Source: Lumbricus rubellus
Lineage: Eukaryota > Annelida > Clitellata > Crassiclitellata > Lumbricidae
Assembly: GCA_945859605.1 (NCBI GenBank)
Contig: OX243811.1
Location: 61,004,369 to 61,068,368 of the forward strand
Reading direction: 5' to 3'
Length of the DNA: 64,000 nt
This document shows positions 22,301-33,463 of this stretch, piece by piece (within the stretch, counting starts at the first letter, position 1; the number at the start of each line of letters is the position of its first letter). The notes under the pieces were generated by a model that saw only the letters and a program-made list of their open reading frames with translations, was not told where the DNA came from and searched no databases. Position numbers and translations under genes: made by a program.

Positions 22301-25300
22301 CACAACTTTCGAAATGTTAAAAAGGGGTCGCCGGACTAAAAAGGTTGAGAACCGCTGGTCATCACACAGGCGCTTTCATGTCACAGAGAATTCCATTTCT
22401 TATTGCAGAGCGAAATCAACTTTAGGAATAGAGAATCTGTGTGTTCTACATTATATTCTTACATACTATTTATTAACAATGTTAACATGAAATCACCTTT
22501 TTCGAGACAGGATTCGAAACCTTTGATCTGCCAAGTACAAGACAGAGTATCTGAGCTTAACAAATACTGTCAGTTGAAGAACAGAGCAGTAAATATGCAA
22601 ATGGTTACTGGGACATGCCCTGCAGACCTATAGGCCTAAGTCTCAATTAGTGCCAAAATTCAACGTTTTAACGCAACAACATTTAGCATAGGCTTAGTCA
22701 AGTAACTGGTGACACGCAATAGAGTAGGGCCTATCCCCGATTTCCCCAATGATCGTATTTCTCCAGATGAAGAGAAGTTGATAAAAAGAATATCGCGTGT
22801 GTTTATTTTTGAAAATTAATTTCAATCTGTTTTGCTTTGAGCATTGCCACAAGCAGGTGTGTTTGTGTAGCGTTCTATAAGGCCGCTACAATTTAACGTC
22901 CTTTTAGGCCGCTCGGCGTACCTACTTATTAATTTGCGGCCTTGCTAAATTTGCGGCCGGCCTTCGGATTTAGCCGCTTTTGGATCTGGACTCCGGTGCA
23001 GTACTTCGCTGCAACAGAAAGTGTCGCATTGCGACACTCTATTTTTAGATTCTGCCGACGTGTAAGTCGCTGATTGGTCGACGCGGCCCACGTGACCGCC
23101 GCAACCGCCGAAAAGCGCAGTCGTCTCCAGGTTTTCACCAGGGTAGGAAGTCGGCTCGTGAAGACAAGAATTTGTGCAGTTTTTGGGCCTGAAATTGCTA
23201 GTTTGTGTGGCTGATTGCCTGATTTCTTGAATAAGAAGATATCGATGACGGAGCAACGGGTTTTGGCACCGTTTGCGACTGGTTCTTTGTGAATCTTTGA
23301 TGTCATATATGCAATTTCGGCAAGAAGTGACCTGTTCTTCTTTACATATTCGAATTCCGACTCTGACTCAAAATTGCACGGAAGGGCAGGAAAGTATCAA
23401 ATAGTTTAATTGCTCCATAACAGAATCCGAAACCAATTAGAGTTAATTAATTGAAACTAAAGATAATATTCGATAACTGATGATAAGAATTGGAATTTAT
23501 GTTGATGTGGAATAACGGTCGACACGAATCGAACCGGAATGTAATTGATTGTCATAGTGTTAATAATCGAGCGTGGTTACTAGAAACAAGGTTACGCACG
23601 CCTGTTGATTATCTGCTTTAATTCCGCTAGAGTTAAAAGACACTGAACACTTAATAAAGATCATTATTTAGGCCTAGTCACGTATGTTAATTGTTAACCC
23701 TGTTTGTCAGTTATAATCAGTTGAATTGTTTAATTAAATATATCAAATCAAACGTTAATAAATCATTGAATCATGAAAACTTCTATAAGGTCTGAGGATG
23801 ACTCTGATGAGGATTTAGAGGAATACTTAACCAAGGAGAAGAAGGGAGGAACCCCTGACAGACCAGAGGAAGGTGAGGTAATGCAGGAAAAGAGAATGGA
23901 AGGGTTGATCGCACTTAAGGATGGGGGATTTAAACAATCTGTTGAAGGGGAGTTGAACCCTGATGGGCTTCCGTTAGGGGAAGCCGTCGTCCTCAGACCG
24001 AGGACCGCAGACATATGTCGCCACTCGACCGAAGCCATTCCTGGTACCAATGAGAGACATCCCCGTCCTGAGGTGAAAGACCCAACCCTAATCTATAACT
24101 TTACCACAAGTAAAGCGTTGACTGCCATGGATCTTACCTACTTGGATGGACCTGTAGAGCTACCTGACGACAGAGAACCCCTTCAACAGTGCGGCGCCTC
24201 GTTTGAAATCCTAGGGCGGGCTCCTACCACTTGGGAAGCTGAAGAGCAACACCAGGGGTGGGACCCCCGGTCACGTGGTTTTCTTTCGAGGAGGGGGCAG
24301 GCCGTTACACTTGATACCAGACTAAGTGGGGTAAAAGTAAGCTCAGGTACATTTGGTCCTAGACTAAGTGAGGTTTTGGAACTAGGTTCAAATACAGCTA
24401 ACGCTCGGGTCCAACTTAGTCGAGATACAAGGGCCAGAAAAGAACCCGAAATGGTTAGGAATGAAACTGTCTATCATAGAGATTTAAATACGTTTTATGA
24501 AAGTTTTGACTATGAGTCGTATTTGCGCATGAAACAAAACAGGTTAAATAGAGATATAACCGAACGATTGAAATATAATTGTGAAGACTCCGAAGTAACT
24601 GATATGCGGCCTCCACATCGATTTGTGCTCGATTCAAATGCGATAGCTATAGGGCAAGACTGTTTGAAAGCATGTACTAACTCACGACTGTTAGTTTCAG
24701 ATAATGGGGACCCATCATCGCTGAGGGCAAATCATCTGGTGCTTCGAGGTGCACATCCCAGTCAGACAACGACAACCATCTTGTGGGCTGCCACCTTTCC
24801 CCGTCGTCGCTCAACGTCATGGCTTCCGAAAAACCTTTCCTGCCCTCTGGCGTCGCCCCACGAATGTCTACGCTCACCCTTTCTTCCGGTCAGCCGCTCA
24901 TGTCGACACCAAACCTGTCGTCGGAAACCCACGTAACACAAAGCTGCGAATATCTACGGTGGAAGGCAAGTCAATCTTCGTACATGCCTTACACGCCATA
25001 TCAGCATCTGGTCGCTGATCCAGCCGCTCATGGTGAACAGATCTCAACGCTGAATAAATCTGTGCAATTGTCAGCGACACAAACAGTGCTGATAAACTCT
25101 GTGGTGAAATCGAACAGTGCAACTGCTGTCGGAAGCGAAATCAGATCCGATGAGCATCAGAAGAATTTCAATCAAGAAGAATTGCTCCAGCTCCTGCTGC
25201 AGACACTCAGAGAAACTCCAGAGAATCCATCTACAACTACCGACAACACAGTCCAAGAAATTGCTAGTGAAAAGAAAGAACCTGCTGGGAAACTACAACC

Positions 25301-28300
25301 TGACTCTTCAGATTTTCCAGATAGAAGGATGACATCGCAAGTGAAATTGGACCTACTTCATGAACAATCTCGACAGTGGCAACCGCCACGAACATTTCAG
25401 AAAATGGGAGACAATGGTTCCAGTAATCAACAGTGGAATCGTCGTTCGAACAACCGCTTCCAGAGGGTCATCCGAAATGATCGCCGTTGCTATGGGTGCG
25501 ATCAGCTCGGGTACATTTCTCGGGTTGGCTCTGGTCGTTCAGCCAACGCATCGCGGGGTGAACAAGAAGAAGAACAAGGACAAAAACCGAGCGGGTTCTT
25601 AGCCTATCGTGAACCTCGCTCTGGACTGTGCAGAAGAATCGTGGTACCTTGTGACACTCTGGCTGCATCGGGTGGCGGAAAGGAGAAAAGGAACCTGGAA
25701 GGAATTCATCTTCAGGAAGAGGTGGAGAAACAACCGAAGCCTGCGACGCCAGAAACTTCTCCTCCGACGGAATCTTCGCTCCAAGTCTCTGCTGCCAAGG
25801 TGGTAGCCCAGCATCAACAGGATTGGGATGTGCATCCTCCATTCGTCCTCTCCGCTCATCGAGCCGGCGAGAGCGAAAGCACCGGAGTCACACAGAATCA
25901 TCAGTCAATTAGTCTAGATTTAGAAGATATGCAGATTGCTGATGTTTTGTTGAATGAAGATGATTTTGTGGCTGTACCGATTAAACATGTGCAAACTAAT
26001 TGTGAATTTGCAAGAAGGTTTATACAGCGCTCGAGTCTCACTAGGAACCACGGGAATGGGCCCGGGTATAGGCAGTGATGTGAAGTAATGTGATGGGTTG
26101 TAGATTAGGTTAAGTGTTTGTGTTTTTATTTATTTTCTTTTATGTGTCTGAATTTTTATGTAGCGCTCACATTAGTGGTTATGGATGATACACTGTGGTT
26201 CAGTATGGTTATGTTTATTGTTATTGACACTCGTAGTTTTAGGGCATAGTGTTTTGTTGTTGTTGCCACAGAAAGAAAGGCAACTGTTTTCTATGTACTT
26301 TAAAGTTGAATGTGCATAATCATAACAGCAAGTAGAGTATAATGCAGCATGTTGAAACATGAGTAGCTTGAGTTCCGTAGCAGTTGGTGAAAGCAGTCTC
26401 TGGATGTTGACTAGTGAGTTGTATTGGTTGGATGTGTGAAAGGAATTAGTATGTCTGTGTGATGTGTAAGCTCTGAGTAGTCTGTGAGTAAGATAGATTG
26501 TAGACTTGGGCGTAGTCTAATGTCTCCGCAGTCAGTTTAGATTATATGAGAGGTGAGACAGGAGACCTGTTGTGTAGAGTAGTGAGGTCTGCTCTGTTGT
26601 GCTCCGTCTTGTAAGGTAGACGTGGAGAGGTCATTTCATAGGTCAGAGAGAAACCCGTTAGTTTCTTGGGTATGTTTTACTAAACAGTAAATCCCTTTGT
26701 TTAACTTATCTCGGGTGGTCTGCTCTGTTGTACTCCGTCCTGTAAGGTGGACGTGGAGATAAGCATTAAAGCCTTTGCTTAGTAGTCTCAGCCTAAGAGT
26801 AATGTGTTCTGTCTGTGATGATGTGTTAACTGCCCATGTTTATGAATGCTCTGAAGGAGTTTGTTGCAATCGTTGGTGGTTGTATGTGGTATCTGAAAGG
26901 GTTGTGTAAATGAAATACAGCATTAGTTAAAAGTGTTGTCGATTTCTAGCCCTGAGTAATACTCGAGCAGTAGATTAGTTTGACTGGTTAGGAGCAAGAT
27001 TTGGTGATGCTGTGTGTAAGCGAATTGTTAGAGTGATGAGATAAACGTTTGCTTTGACATTTAAGGTGTCTCGTGCTGTAGTTCTTGATATGCTTTGATC
27101 TGCTGGAATGAATGATGATAATATAGTAAGATAATATCGCGTAATGGCGATCGGTTTAGGCTTTGGCGAGAAGCCTGGTTTTTGTTCCTTTGGATGAAAA
27201 TGCATATGAATTTTTGTTTCTAGACTTGATCTAGGTTAGATCATGGGGGTAGGTAAGAATTGTTTACTTGTAGTTTTACTTGCATTGTTTTCTTTGTTGC
27301 CACGAAGAAGGGCAAGGATGCTGTGCTTGTTTGTAGTATAGAAGATGTGATTGCATAATCATGATTAATTGTATAATCTATGATGAGATTATTGGCTATT
27401 TTGAATTCTATATGGTTAGTGAAGGCAGGTTCAGATGTAGAATAGTGGGTTGTAATTATCCAGACAGCGTTACGGGTCTATTCTATTATATTCCGTCCTG
27501 TAAGGTGGACGTAGAAAGTCTTTTGCATAAGTCAGGGAGAAATCCGTACTAGCTTCTTGGGTATGTTTCCCTGAATAGTAATTCCTTTGTTTGCTAGTTC
27601 CGGAAGGTCTGCTCTGTTATGCTCCGTCTTGTAAGGTAGACGTCGACAGACTATTACATAGGTCAAGGAAAAATCCGTCCTAGTGTGGCTTGGGTATGCT
27701 TCGCTAAGCAGTAAAGCCTTTGCTTAATAGTTCAGCCCTAGTAACGTGTAACTGTAACGTGAGTAATGAAGTATTGACTGCCCATCGCTGATAGCGATTG
27801 TTTGCTGAACTAAGGAACAGAGTTTTCCCAGAAATCTCTTTGGTTACCGGTGAGGATAGAATTAAAAGCAATACAGTCTTCTTTTATTGGTAATGTGCAT
27901 TTGATTCATAGTATTGGTAACCTGTTAAATTGGAATCTAATGTGCTGATTTGTTAGCATAATCGTTTAGTAAGATTTGGTGCCGGAGCGGGAAATATTGT
28001 GTTTGGAAGACATTTAAGTATCCCAGTAAGTGGCTCCGAGCAATTGAAGGATTAGGAATGATGATTATAATTTGTGTTAACTGTAAAGTTGTTTCAGCAC
28101 AGAGATTCTTTGTGATAACCTTAAATTGCTGATGTCAGTTTCGTGATGGTTATAAGTTTAGACTTGGTAATTCTTTTTGGGGCATGAACCCTTTTTCACC
28201 TAAGCGTACCGGGGCTGTCGGTACTAAACTTGACTTATTTTGGGCATGAACCCTTTTTCACCTAAGCGTACCGGGGTTGTCGGTACAATGTGTATCAATT

Positions 28301-30375
28301 GAGGATCTTGTTCTTACGTAGTACCGTAGTAAATTAGTTAAGGTTGCTTAATTACATTGTTTGGTTTCGGATCCTATTCTGGAAATTTTCCATTAAGGTG
28401 GAAAATTGGATTAAGTGGGGGGGTGTGTAGCGTTCTATAAGGCCGCTACAATTTAACGTCCTTTTAGGCCGCTCGGCGTACCTACTTATTAATTTGCGGC
28501 CTTGCTAAATTTGCGGCCGGCCTTCGGATTTAGCCGCTTTTGGATCTGGACTCCGGTGCAGTACTTCGCTGCAACAGAAAGTGTCGCATTGCGACACTCT
28601 ATTTTTAGATTCTGCCGACGTGTAAGTCGCTGATTGGTCGACGCGGCCCACGTGACCGCCGCAACCGCCGAAAAGCGCAGTCGTCTCCAGGTTTTCACCA
28701 GGGTAGGAAGTCGGCTCGTGAAGACAAGAATTTGTGCAGTTTTTGGGCCTGAAATTGCTAGTTTGTGTGGCTGATTGCCTGATTTCTTGAATAAGAAGAT
28801 ATCGATGACGGAGCAACGGGTTTTGGCACCGTTTGCGACTGGTTCTTTGTGAATCTTTGATGTCATATATGCAATTTCGGCAAGAAGTGACCTGTTCTTC
28901 TTTACATATTCGAATTCCGACTCTGACTCAAAATTGCACGGAAGGGCAGGAAAGTATCAAATAGTTTAATTGCTCCATAACAGAATCCGAAACCAATTAG
29001 AGTTAATTAATTGAAACTAAAGATAATATTCGATAACTGATGATAAGAATTGGAATTTATGTTGATGTGGAATAACGGTCGACACGAATCGAACCGGAAT
29101 GTAATTGATTGTCATAGTGTTAATAATCGAGCGTGGTTACTAGAAACAAGGTTACGCACGCCTGTTGATTATCTGCTTTAATTCCGCTAGAGTTAAAAGA
29201 CACTGAACACTTAATAAAGATCATTATTTAGGCCTAGTCACGTATGTTAATTGTTAACCCTGTTTGTCAGTTATAATCAGTTGAATTGTTTAATTAAATA
29301 TATCAAATCAAACGTTAATAAATCATTGAATCATGGAAACTTCTATAAGGTCTGAGGATGACTCTGATGAGGATTTAGAGGAATACTTAACCAAGGAGAA
29401 GAAGGGAGGAACCCCTGACAGACCAGAGGAAGGTGAGGTAATGCAGGAAAAGAGAATGGAAGGGTTGATCGCACTTAAGGATGGGGGATTTAAACAATCT
29501 GTTGAAGGGGAGTTGAACCCTGATGGGCTTCCGTTAGGGGAAGCCGTCGTCCTCAGACCGAGGACCGCAGACATATGTCGCCACTCGACCGAAGCCATTC
29601 CTGGTACCAATGAGAGACATCCCCGTCCTGAGGTGGAAGACCCAACCCTAATCTACAACTTTACCACAAGTAAAGCGTTGACTGCCATGGATCTTACCTA
29701 CTTGGATGGACCTGTAGAGCTACCTGACGACAGAGAACCCCTTCAACAGTGCGGCGCCTCGTTTGAAATCCTAGGGCGGGCTCCTACCACTTGGGAAGCT
29801 GAAGAGCAACACCAGGGGTGGGACCCCCGGTCACGTGGTTTTCTTTCGAGGAGGGGGCAGGCCGTTACATTTATTCCTACTAGCTAACTTTGTTTGTTTT
29901 GGTTTTAGAGTAATTAAACATTTAGAACATTTTAGGAACACTTACTGTATGCCTTTTTATACGAAATCTACCAATGGAATATTTTCACTTAATTGATTTA
30001 ATTTGGTTATTTGCAACATAATCGTACACCTACCTGTGCATGATTGCATCCCGGCTGGACAGCACAGTTAGTAGGTTTGTAGTGGAACAGTTCACATCTT
30101 CCAAGATCTTCTCTGTAGTTGTAGTTGGTACAGTTGTCATCTCGAATACACTGCAAAGCACACTGAGCTGCAGAAGGGACACAATCAATGGAATCGCGGG
30201 ACAATTTAGGCAGCTGGTCAAAACCAATGACCACAGTTGGTTCATCGATAGCACAGACAACAGTTCCGTTTAATAAACGAGTGGCCTTGAATGTCTCTGC
30301 TTCAGTGAAATAACTATCCGTGGCAAGAATTCCAAAGCACAAAATGACAAGATGATGATAGATTGGAGGAAACAT
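19066..30375 (-). CDS. Gene B: secreted PAN - C-type lectin protein (four exons, 281 aa)
   Basis: Coding exons: 30034-30375, 22497-22527, 20220-20405 and 19066-19352, summing to 846 nt in frame. Domains: signal peptide, PAN/apple with 8 Cys, linker IKGFESCLEK, CTLD with EPN (GEPNCAVVHE) and WND (YEWNDVEC). No Ig exon is visible between the microexon and the first CTLD exon. The first intron is expanded to about 7.5 kb by an LTR element inserted antisense to the gene (22866-29869), ending only about 165 bp from exon 1. The second intron carries a 1.3-kb hAT-like element (21049-22357). All exons are intact, so I see no sign that the insertions broke the coding frame; effects on splicing cannot be judged from sequence. 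Gene C is its closest neighbour by gene layout and downstream flank. Confidence 0.82.
20220..20405 (-). CDS. Gene B exon 3: first half of C-type lectin domain
   Basis: 186 nt, phase 1-1, acceptor CTAG|TTTGTC and donor ATAA|GTGAGT. It encodes VCPAGFQYIPAVDHCYLL, the RCQ helix and SYLSSQFI. Confidence 0.85.
21049..22357. mobile_element. hAT-like element in gene B intron 2
   Basis: 1.3 kb, ends CAGCGGTTCTCAACC .. GGTTGAGAACCGCTG with subterminal gggtcgc motifs typical of animal hAT elements. The flanks (gtttacag, gtcatcac) are too different for a clean TSD. No intact transposase; only short ORFs. Confidence 0.75.
22497..22527 (-). CDS. Gene B exon 2: 31-nt microexon
   Basis: Encodes IKGFESCLEK plus one base. 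The acceptor is TTGGCAG and the donor GTGATT. Length, reading frame and the Cys match the microexons of C, D and E. The LTR element begins about 340 bp upstream in transcript direction. Confidence 0.75.
22866..24309 (+). repeat. Left LTR
   Basis: 1444 bp. It starts with a short hairpin (TGTAGCG .. CGCTACA, 22866-22890), has AATAAA at 23653-23658 and 23757-23762, and contains the start of the gag-like ORF at 23773. Confidence 0.88.
23773..24936 (+). CDS. Gag-like ORF 1 starting inside the LTR
   Basis: 387 aa. The first 179 codons lie in the left LTR and the rest in the interior. The N-terminus is acidic (SEDDSDEDLEEY). I recognise no domain by motif. The last part (from about 24740) is probably out of frame, because the following ORF continues in the -1 frame with similar composition. 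A gag-type role is inferred from position only. Confidence 0.55.
   Translation: MKTSIRSEDDSDEDLEEYLTKEKKGGTPDRPEEGEVMQEKRMEGLIALKDGGFKQSVEGELNPDGLPLGEAVVLRPRTADICRHSTEAIPGTNERHPRPEVKDPTLIYNFTTSKALTAMDLTYLDGPVELPDDREPLQQCGASFEILGRAPTTWEAEEQHQGWDPRSRGFLSRRGQAVTLDTRLSGVKVSSGTFGPRLSEVLELGSNTANARVQLSRDTRARKEPEMVRNETVYHRDLNTFYESFDYESYLRMKQNRLNRDITERLKYNCEDSEVTDMRPPHRFVLDSNAIAIGQDCLKACTNSRLLVSDNGDPSSLRANHLVLRGAHPSQTTTTILWAATFPRRRSTSWLPKNLSCPLASPHECLRSPFLPVSRSCRHQTCRRKPT
24821..26078 (+). CDS. Gag-like ORF 2 with degenerate zinc knuckle
   Basis: The open frame begins at 24783; an internal Met at about 24819-24821 opens MASEKPFLPSG. It overlaps ORF 1 in the -1 frame, so the two may be one gag reached by frameshifting, or a gag split by mutation. 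A basic stretch (NRRSNNRFQRVIRNDRR) leads into CYGCDQLGYISR, which looks like a CCHC knuckle with His replaced by Tyr and the last Cys missing. It is followed by a Glu/Gln-rich tail. No protease or polymerase motif follows. Confidence 0.5.
26079..28425 (+). repeat. Non-coding interior of LTR element with direct repeats
   Basis: No long ORF. A block built around ctctgttgtactccgt and gtaaggtggacgt recurs near 26590, 26720, 27480 and 27610, each followed in part by a cttgggtatg and cagtaa motif. A second repeat (gggcatgaaccctttttcac, with the hairpin gtaccggggctgtcggtac) occurs twice at about 28180-28290 just before the right LTR. Confidence 0.6.
28426..29869 (+). repeat. Right LTR
   Basis: 1444 bp, offset exactly 5560 from the left copy. 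Its copy of the ORF start (29333) reads METSIR against MKTSIR on the left and runs out in flanking DNA at 29887. Confidence 0.88.
30034..30375 (-). CDS. Gene B exon 1: signal peptide and PAN/apple domain
   Basis: 342 nt from MFPPIYHHLV to the donor GCACAG|GTAGGT in phase 0. The PAN core is CIRDDNCTNYNYREDLGRC and the eighth Cys (PTNC) is present, unlike in C and D. Confidence 0.85.
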
Positions 30376-30920
30376 TTCCTTGCTATGATTTCCAGCTATA
30401 GATAGGCCTATAGGCCTACTGAGTCCATCGGTTGCTAAACGCTTAATGACGACAGACGATGTCGCAATACATTAAATTAATTTGCATAAAATTATGCACA
30501 TATTGCACTTCAGGACGACTAGACTAAATCTATTCGTGTCGCATATGCATCCAACCACACATTGAGCGTTATAAAAAGAGTCGCCATGATATCATGTTCT
30601 CTCTTTTGCCGGTTTCGATTAATCGATAACTAAGTCTAAACTTACTCAGCATGATCCAGTCATCGAGTAATCGCAAAACACGAGAAAACTGTTGAACGCA
30701 CGAGAACAATGCACCGAGGTCATTAGATGCGCTTGTCATTGTTTATTTCAATCAAACAGACAGTTCAAACCCAGTAGGAACCAGGTTATATTGATTGATC
30801 CGGGCGTTGTGGCCAAGCGAGTTTTCCTTACAATTTGCATTTCGATCGAAGGTTTTTTTCGCCTATTAGCACGGACCATAGACGTCGCTCCAGCGTATGA
30901 CCTCGCCATATGAATTCACT
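30376..30920 (-). promoter_or_regulatory. Conserved upstream region of gene B
   Basis: This block aligns with those upstream of C, D and E. It holds, on the minus strand, an octamer ATGCAAAT (30833-30840) and, read on the plus strand, AACCACA (30553-30559, RUNX-like core) followed by TATAAAAA near 30570. The TATA-like element is about 190 bp from the Met and reads in plus orientation, so its role as core promoter is uncertain. Confidence 0.5.
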
Positions 30921-31464
30921 GAGAATATTAGTGTGGGTAAAGAGTTATACAAAAAAAACGTGTTACTTTGTTTAATTTCATAGCCATTTTGATACAATGA
31001 AAGAAATGGTTCTGTGCATAATTTTTAAAAATCTCTGTTCATGTTCCTTTATTGGTTGAAAATCATCTTAGAGTGGTGTGAAAAAGTTTTGCATTACCCA
31101 TATAATATTATTATTTTGCGTTTCAATGTATCATTTCTTCTGTATCGAGATTAATAATGTAGGCTACTGGTAAGCATGTGGGCGTTAATTAAAGGTTTTC
31201 TTATTGTTTGGTTCGAGTTCATAAGCATATTAATTTTCTTATGGACATAATGAAAGTTCGTTTACCACCCCGTGACTATAGCCTACCAGAGTACCAGTAT
31301 GAGAAAGTCCATAAAGGCTTGCCACCTGCTAATGCTTGTTCTGTGCATGATAGTGCAATGTGCTGGGATGAAATAATCGGCATACATGCGTGCTCGTAAG
31401 CCCTCTTTATGATTAGGCCGTTTCTGTGTGTCAGTGATGCATCAATATTTTATTGCTCAGCCCT

Positions 31465-31791
31465 CATGGGCGGAGTTTGGTTTCCGTTCTTGGGGGCCTA
31501 CAAACTTGGGTTTTGGTTGGGGCTGAGACTTAGTCCATATCGAGCGGCGCTGACAATTTTTTTGTTCTCGGCCCAAAAAGTTGATAACTTTTTTCAGTCA
31601 TCGGTAGAAATCTCGTAAAAACCATACTATTTTCTCAGCCAAAAACGTTGACCTTTTTCTGACCCTTCTTGGGTGGGCTAATCCTGGGGAAAGTTACAAG
31701 TTGATTTGACCATAATTTCATGGTAAAAAAATGAATCTGTGCCTTCTTGAGGGCTTAGCTTCCCCCTAGTCCCTGATAAACTCCGCCCATG
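31465..31791. mobile_element. hAT-like MITE between B and C
   Basis: 327 bp, ends CATGGGCGGAGTTT .. AAACTCCGCCCATG; flanks tcagccct and ccagccct match at 7 of 8 positions. Confidence 0.75.
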
Positions 31792-31805
31792 CCAGCCCTC
31801 AATTG

Positions 31806-32010
31806 TTCTTCAACACTTGTCTGCAACGTTTCGGCATCGAGCGGACCAGCTTGATGGGGTGGTCATGGGTCACAACGTGGTCCCAGGCGACGATGAGCAA
31901 TTCGATGAGCTCGCGCTTTGAAGTTAGATATCTCTTAGATATCTCCAAGGCAACTTTATGCCACAGATTCTCAATTGGATTGAGATCCGAGGACTGGGCG
32001 GGTCAGTCCA
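31806..32010 (-). pseudogene. Tc1-like transposase C-terminus, decayed
   Basis: The minus strand reads PAQSSDLNPIENLWHK and continues to SMPKRCRQVLKN and a stop, the usual end of a Tc1 transposase. The Trp before PAQ is a stop codon. A second fragment in the opposite direction (LDWPAQSPDLN, plus strand, near 32250-32283) follows, so the remnant is rearranged. Confidence 0.75.
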
Positions 32011-32280
32011 GTGTCTTGACATTGTTCTGTTTCTTCCAGTTGGTCACCAGTGTGGCAGGATGGCATGCTGCATTGTTATTCCTAAAAGAGGAACTGGCCT
32101 GGGAAGGGCTGCTGAGCTGATAGCACCATGCACTTCTGCAGTACGCCGATGTACATGTACTTAGTTGCGCTGACCATTCCATCAACGATCTGAAGACGCC
32201 CGACGCCACTGGCAGCCATGCAACCGCAAACCATAACGAAACACCAACGCTGGACTGGCCCGCCCAGTCCCCGGATCTCA

Positions 32281-32393
32281 ATGGACGCAATGACGCTGCT
32301 TTAAACCTCGACCCCAATCAAACTGACCCGTTATTAAGACTTGATTTGACCATAATTTTATTCACAGTTGATCCCATAGTTAAGCGACTGGAG
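32281..32393. repeat. Dispersed repeat shared with 60240-60345
   Basis: Both contain aaacctcgaccccaatcaaa and agttgatcccatagtta with the same spacing class. Identity of the element is unknown. Confidence 0.6.
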
Positions 32394-32427
32394 AGCTATT
32401 TGCAGTAAAATATTGACAGGCAGTTAT

Positions 32428-33414
32428 TATACTAGACCAGTGAAGTGTGTAGGATTAGGGGAAAGAAAAAGGAAGACTGTGTGTATGTGAGTGTGTCTGT
32501 GTGTGTTTGTGTGTCAAAGACAGACAAACAAACGACAAGACAAAGAATATCGGAAATGAATGGCTACCATGCAGAGGCTGTGAACTGCAATGCTAAATGT
32601 TCCTACAGAGGACATCTGCTTCAATTTCAGACTCTCAATCAAGTTGGGATGCGACCGTGACCGATACCTCATCATAGTTTCATCTACCCGATACTTCATG
32701 GGTGGTGGGTACTGCCGCCCCAAACACGCCAGATACTGGATGGACGGATTGAAGTATGGATAGTGGTAGTGGGGGTGGCAGTAGTGGTGATGGTGGTGGT
32801 GGTGGTGATGGTGGTGGTAGTGGTAGTGGTATTGGTAATGTTGGTAGTGTGGAATAGGCTAACAGTTGACAGAGAAGGCGACGGGCGACCGATTAACTTA
32901 CGCGTGACCTTCAGTAGACTCCGTTTGAGCAACAGCTGCTCGTTGTGTGACGCGGATCTGAATCAATAATGCTCTGCGCTATCATCTGACGACTAAGACT
33001 AAGATAGCTCATCTAACTCGATGACCTACTCATACTTTCATCCAGTACGTTATTGAGGAATATTCCTGCCATGGTCGGTAGGTGGCAGACTGTTTCCATT
33101 GCTACAAATTACCAGAACTGCACCTGACCCTATTAATGTTTTAAAGCGAGTTCAACTTGTGGCGGATAGAACAACATGGTTTATTTTTACTTGTCCCGCG
33201 ATCTTTCATCATAAGCGTTACTTGCATTGTTTATTTTATCCACTGTTTCTTATGAGTGTAGCTTCTCTTCTTCAGCGGAGGCTTTTATATCAAGACCTAT
33301 CTTTTTAAAATAATTAGAATGGCTGCCATTTTCTTTTCAAATTCAGATGCAGCGCCCTTTCGTTCGGTCTCGAGTGAGCCTTGACCTAGGAATGAATTAT
33401 TATTATTAGCCTAC

Positions 33415-33463
<49 letters not shown>

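Larger units (their letters stand above)
22866..29869 (+). mobile_element. LTR retroelement without recognisable pol, young
   Basis: Two 1444-bp direct repeats (22866-24309 and 28426-29869) flank a 4.1-kb interior. Both begin TGTAGCG and end CGTTACA (TG..CA). I count three differences, all in the part encoding the ORF start, so the insertion is recent. A G-rich stretch (ttaagtgggggggtg) precedes the right LTR and may be the polypurine tract. The only long ORFs are gag-like; no protease, reverse transcriptase, RNase H or integrase was recognised, so it is probably non-autonomous (LARD-like). No target-site duplication could be seen (flanks gtttg and tttat). It lies in the first intron of gene B, antisense to the gene. 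Confidence 0.85.

Noticed and set aside
22929..23306. Minus-strand 125-codon ORF present twice (also 28489-28866)
   Set aside because: Its exact conservation comes only from LTR identity; there is no domain signature and it is antisense to the element.
24310..24345. Primer-binding site for the LTR element
   Set aside because: No TGG-starting match to a tRNA 3' end directly after the LTR; a tggggtaaaagt stretch 17 bp away is too far and too weak to call.
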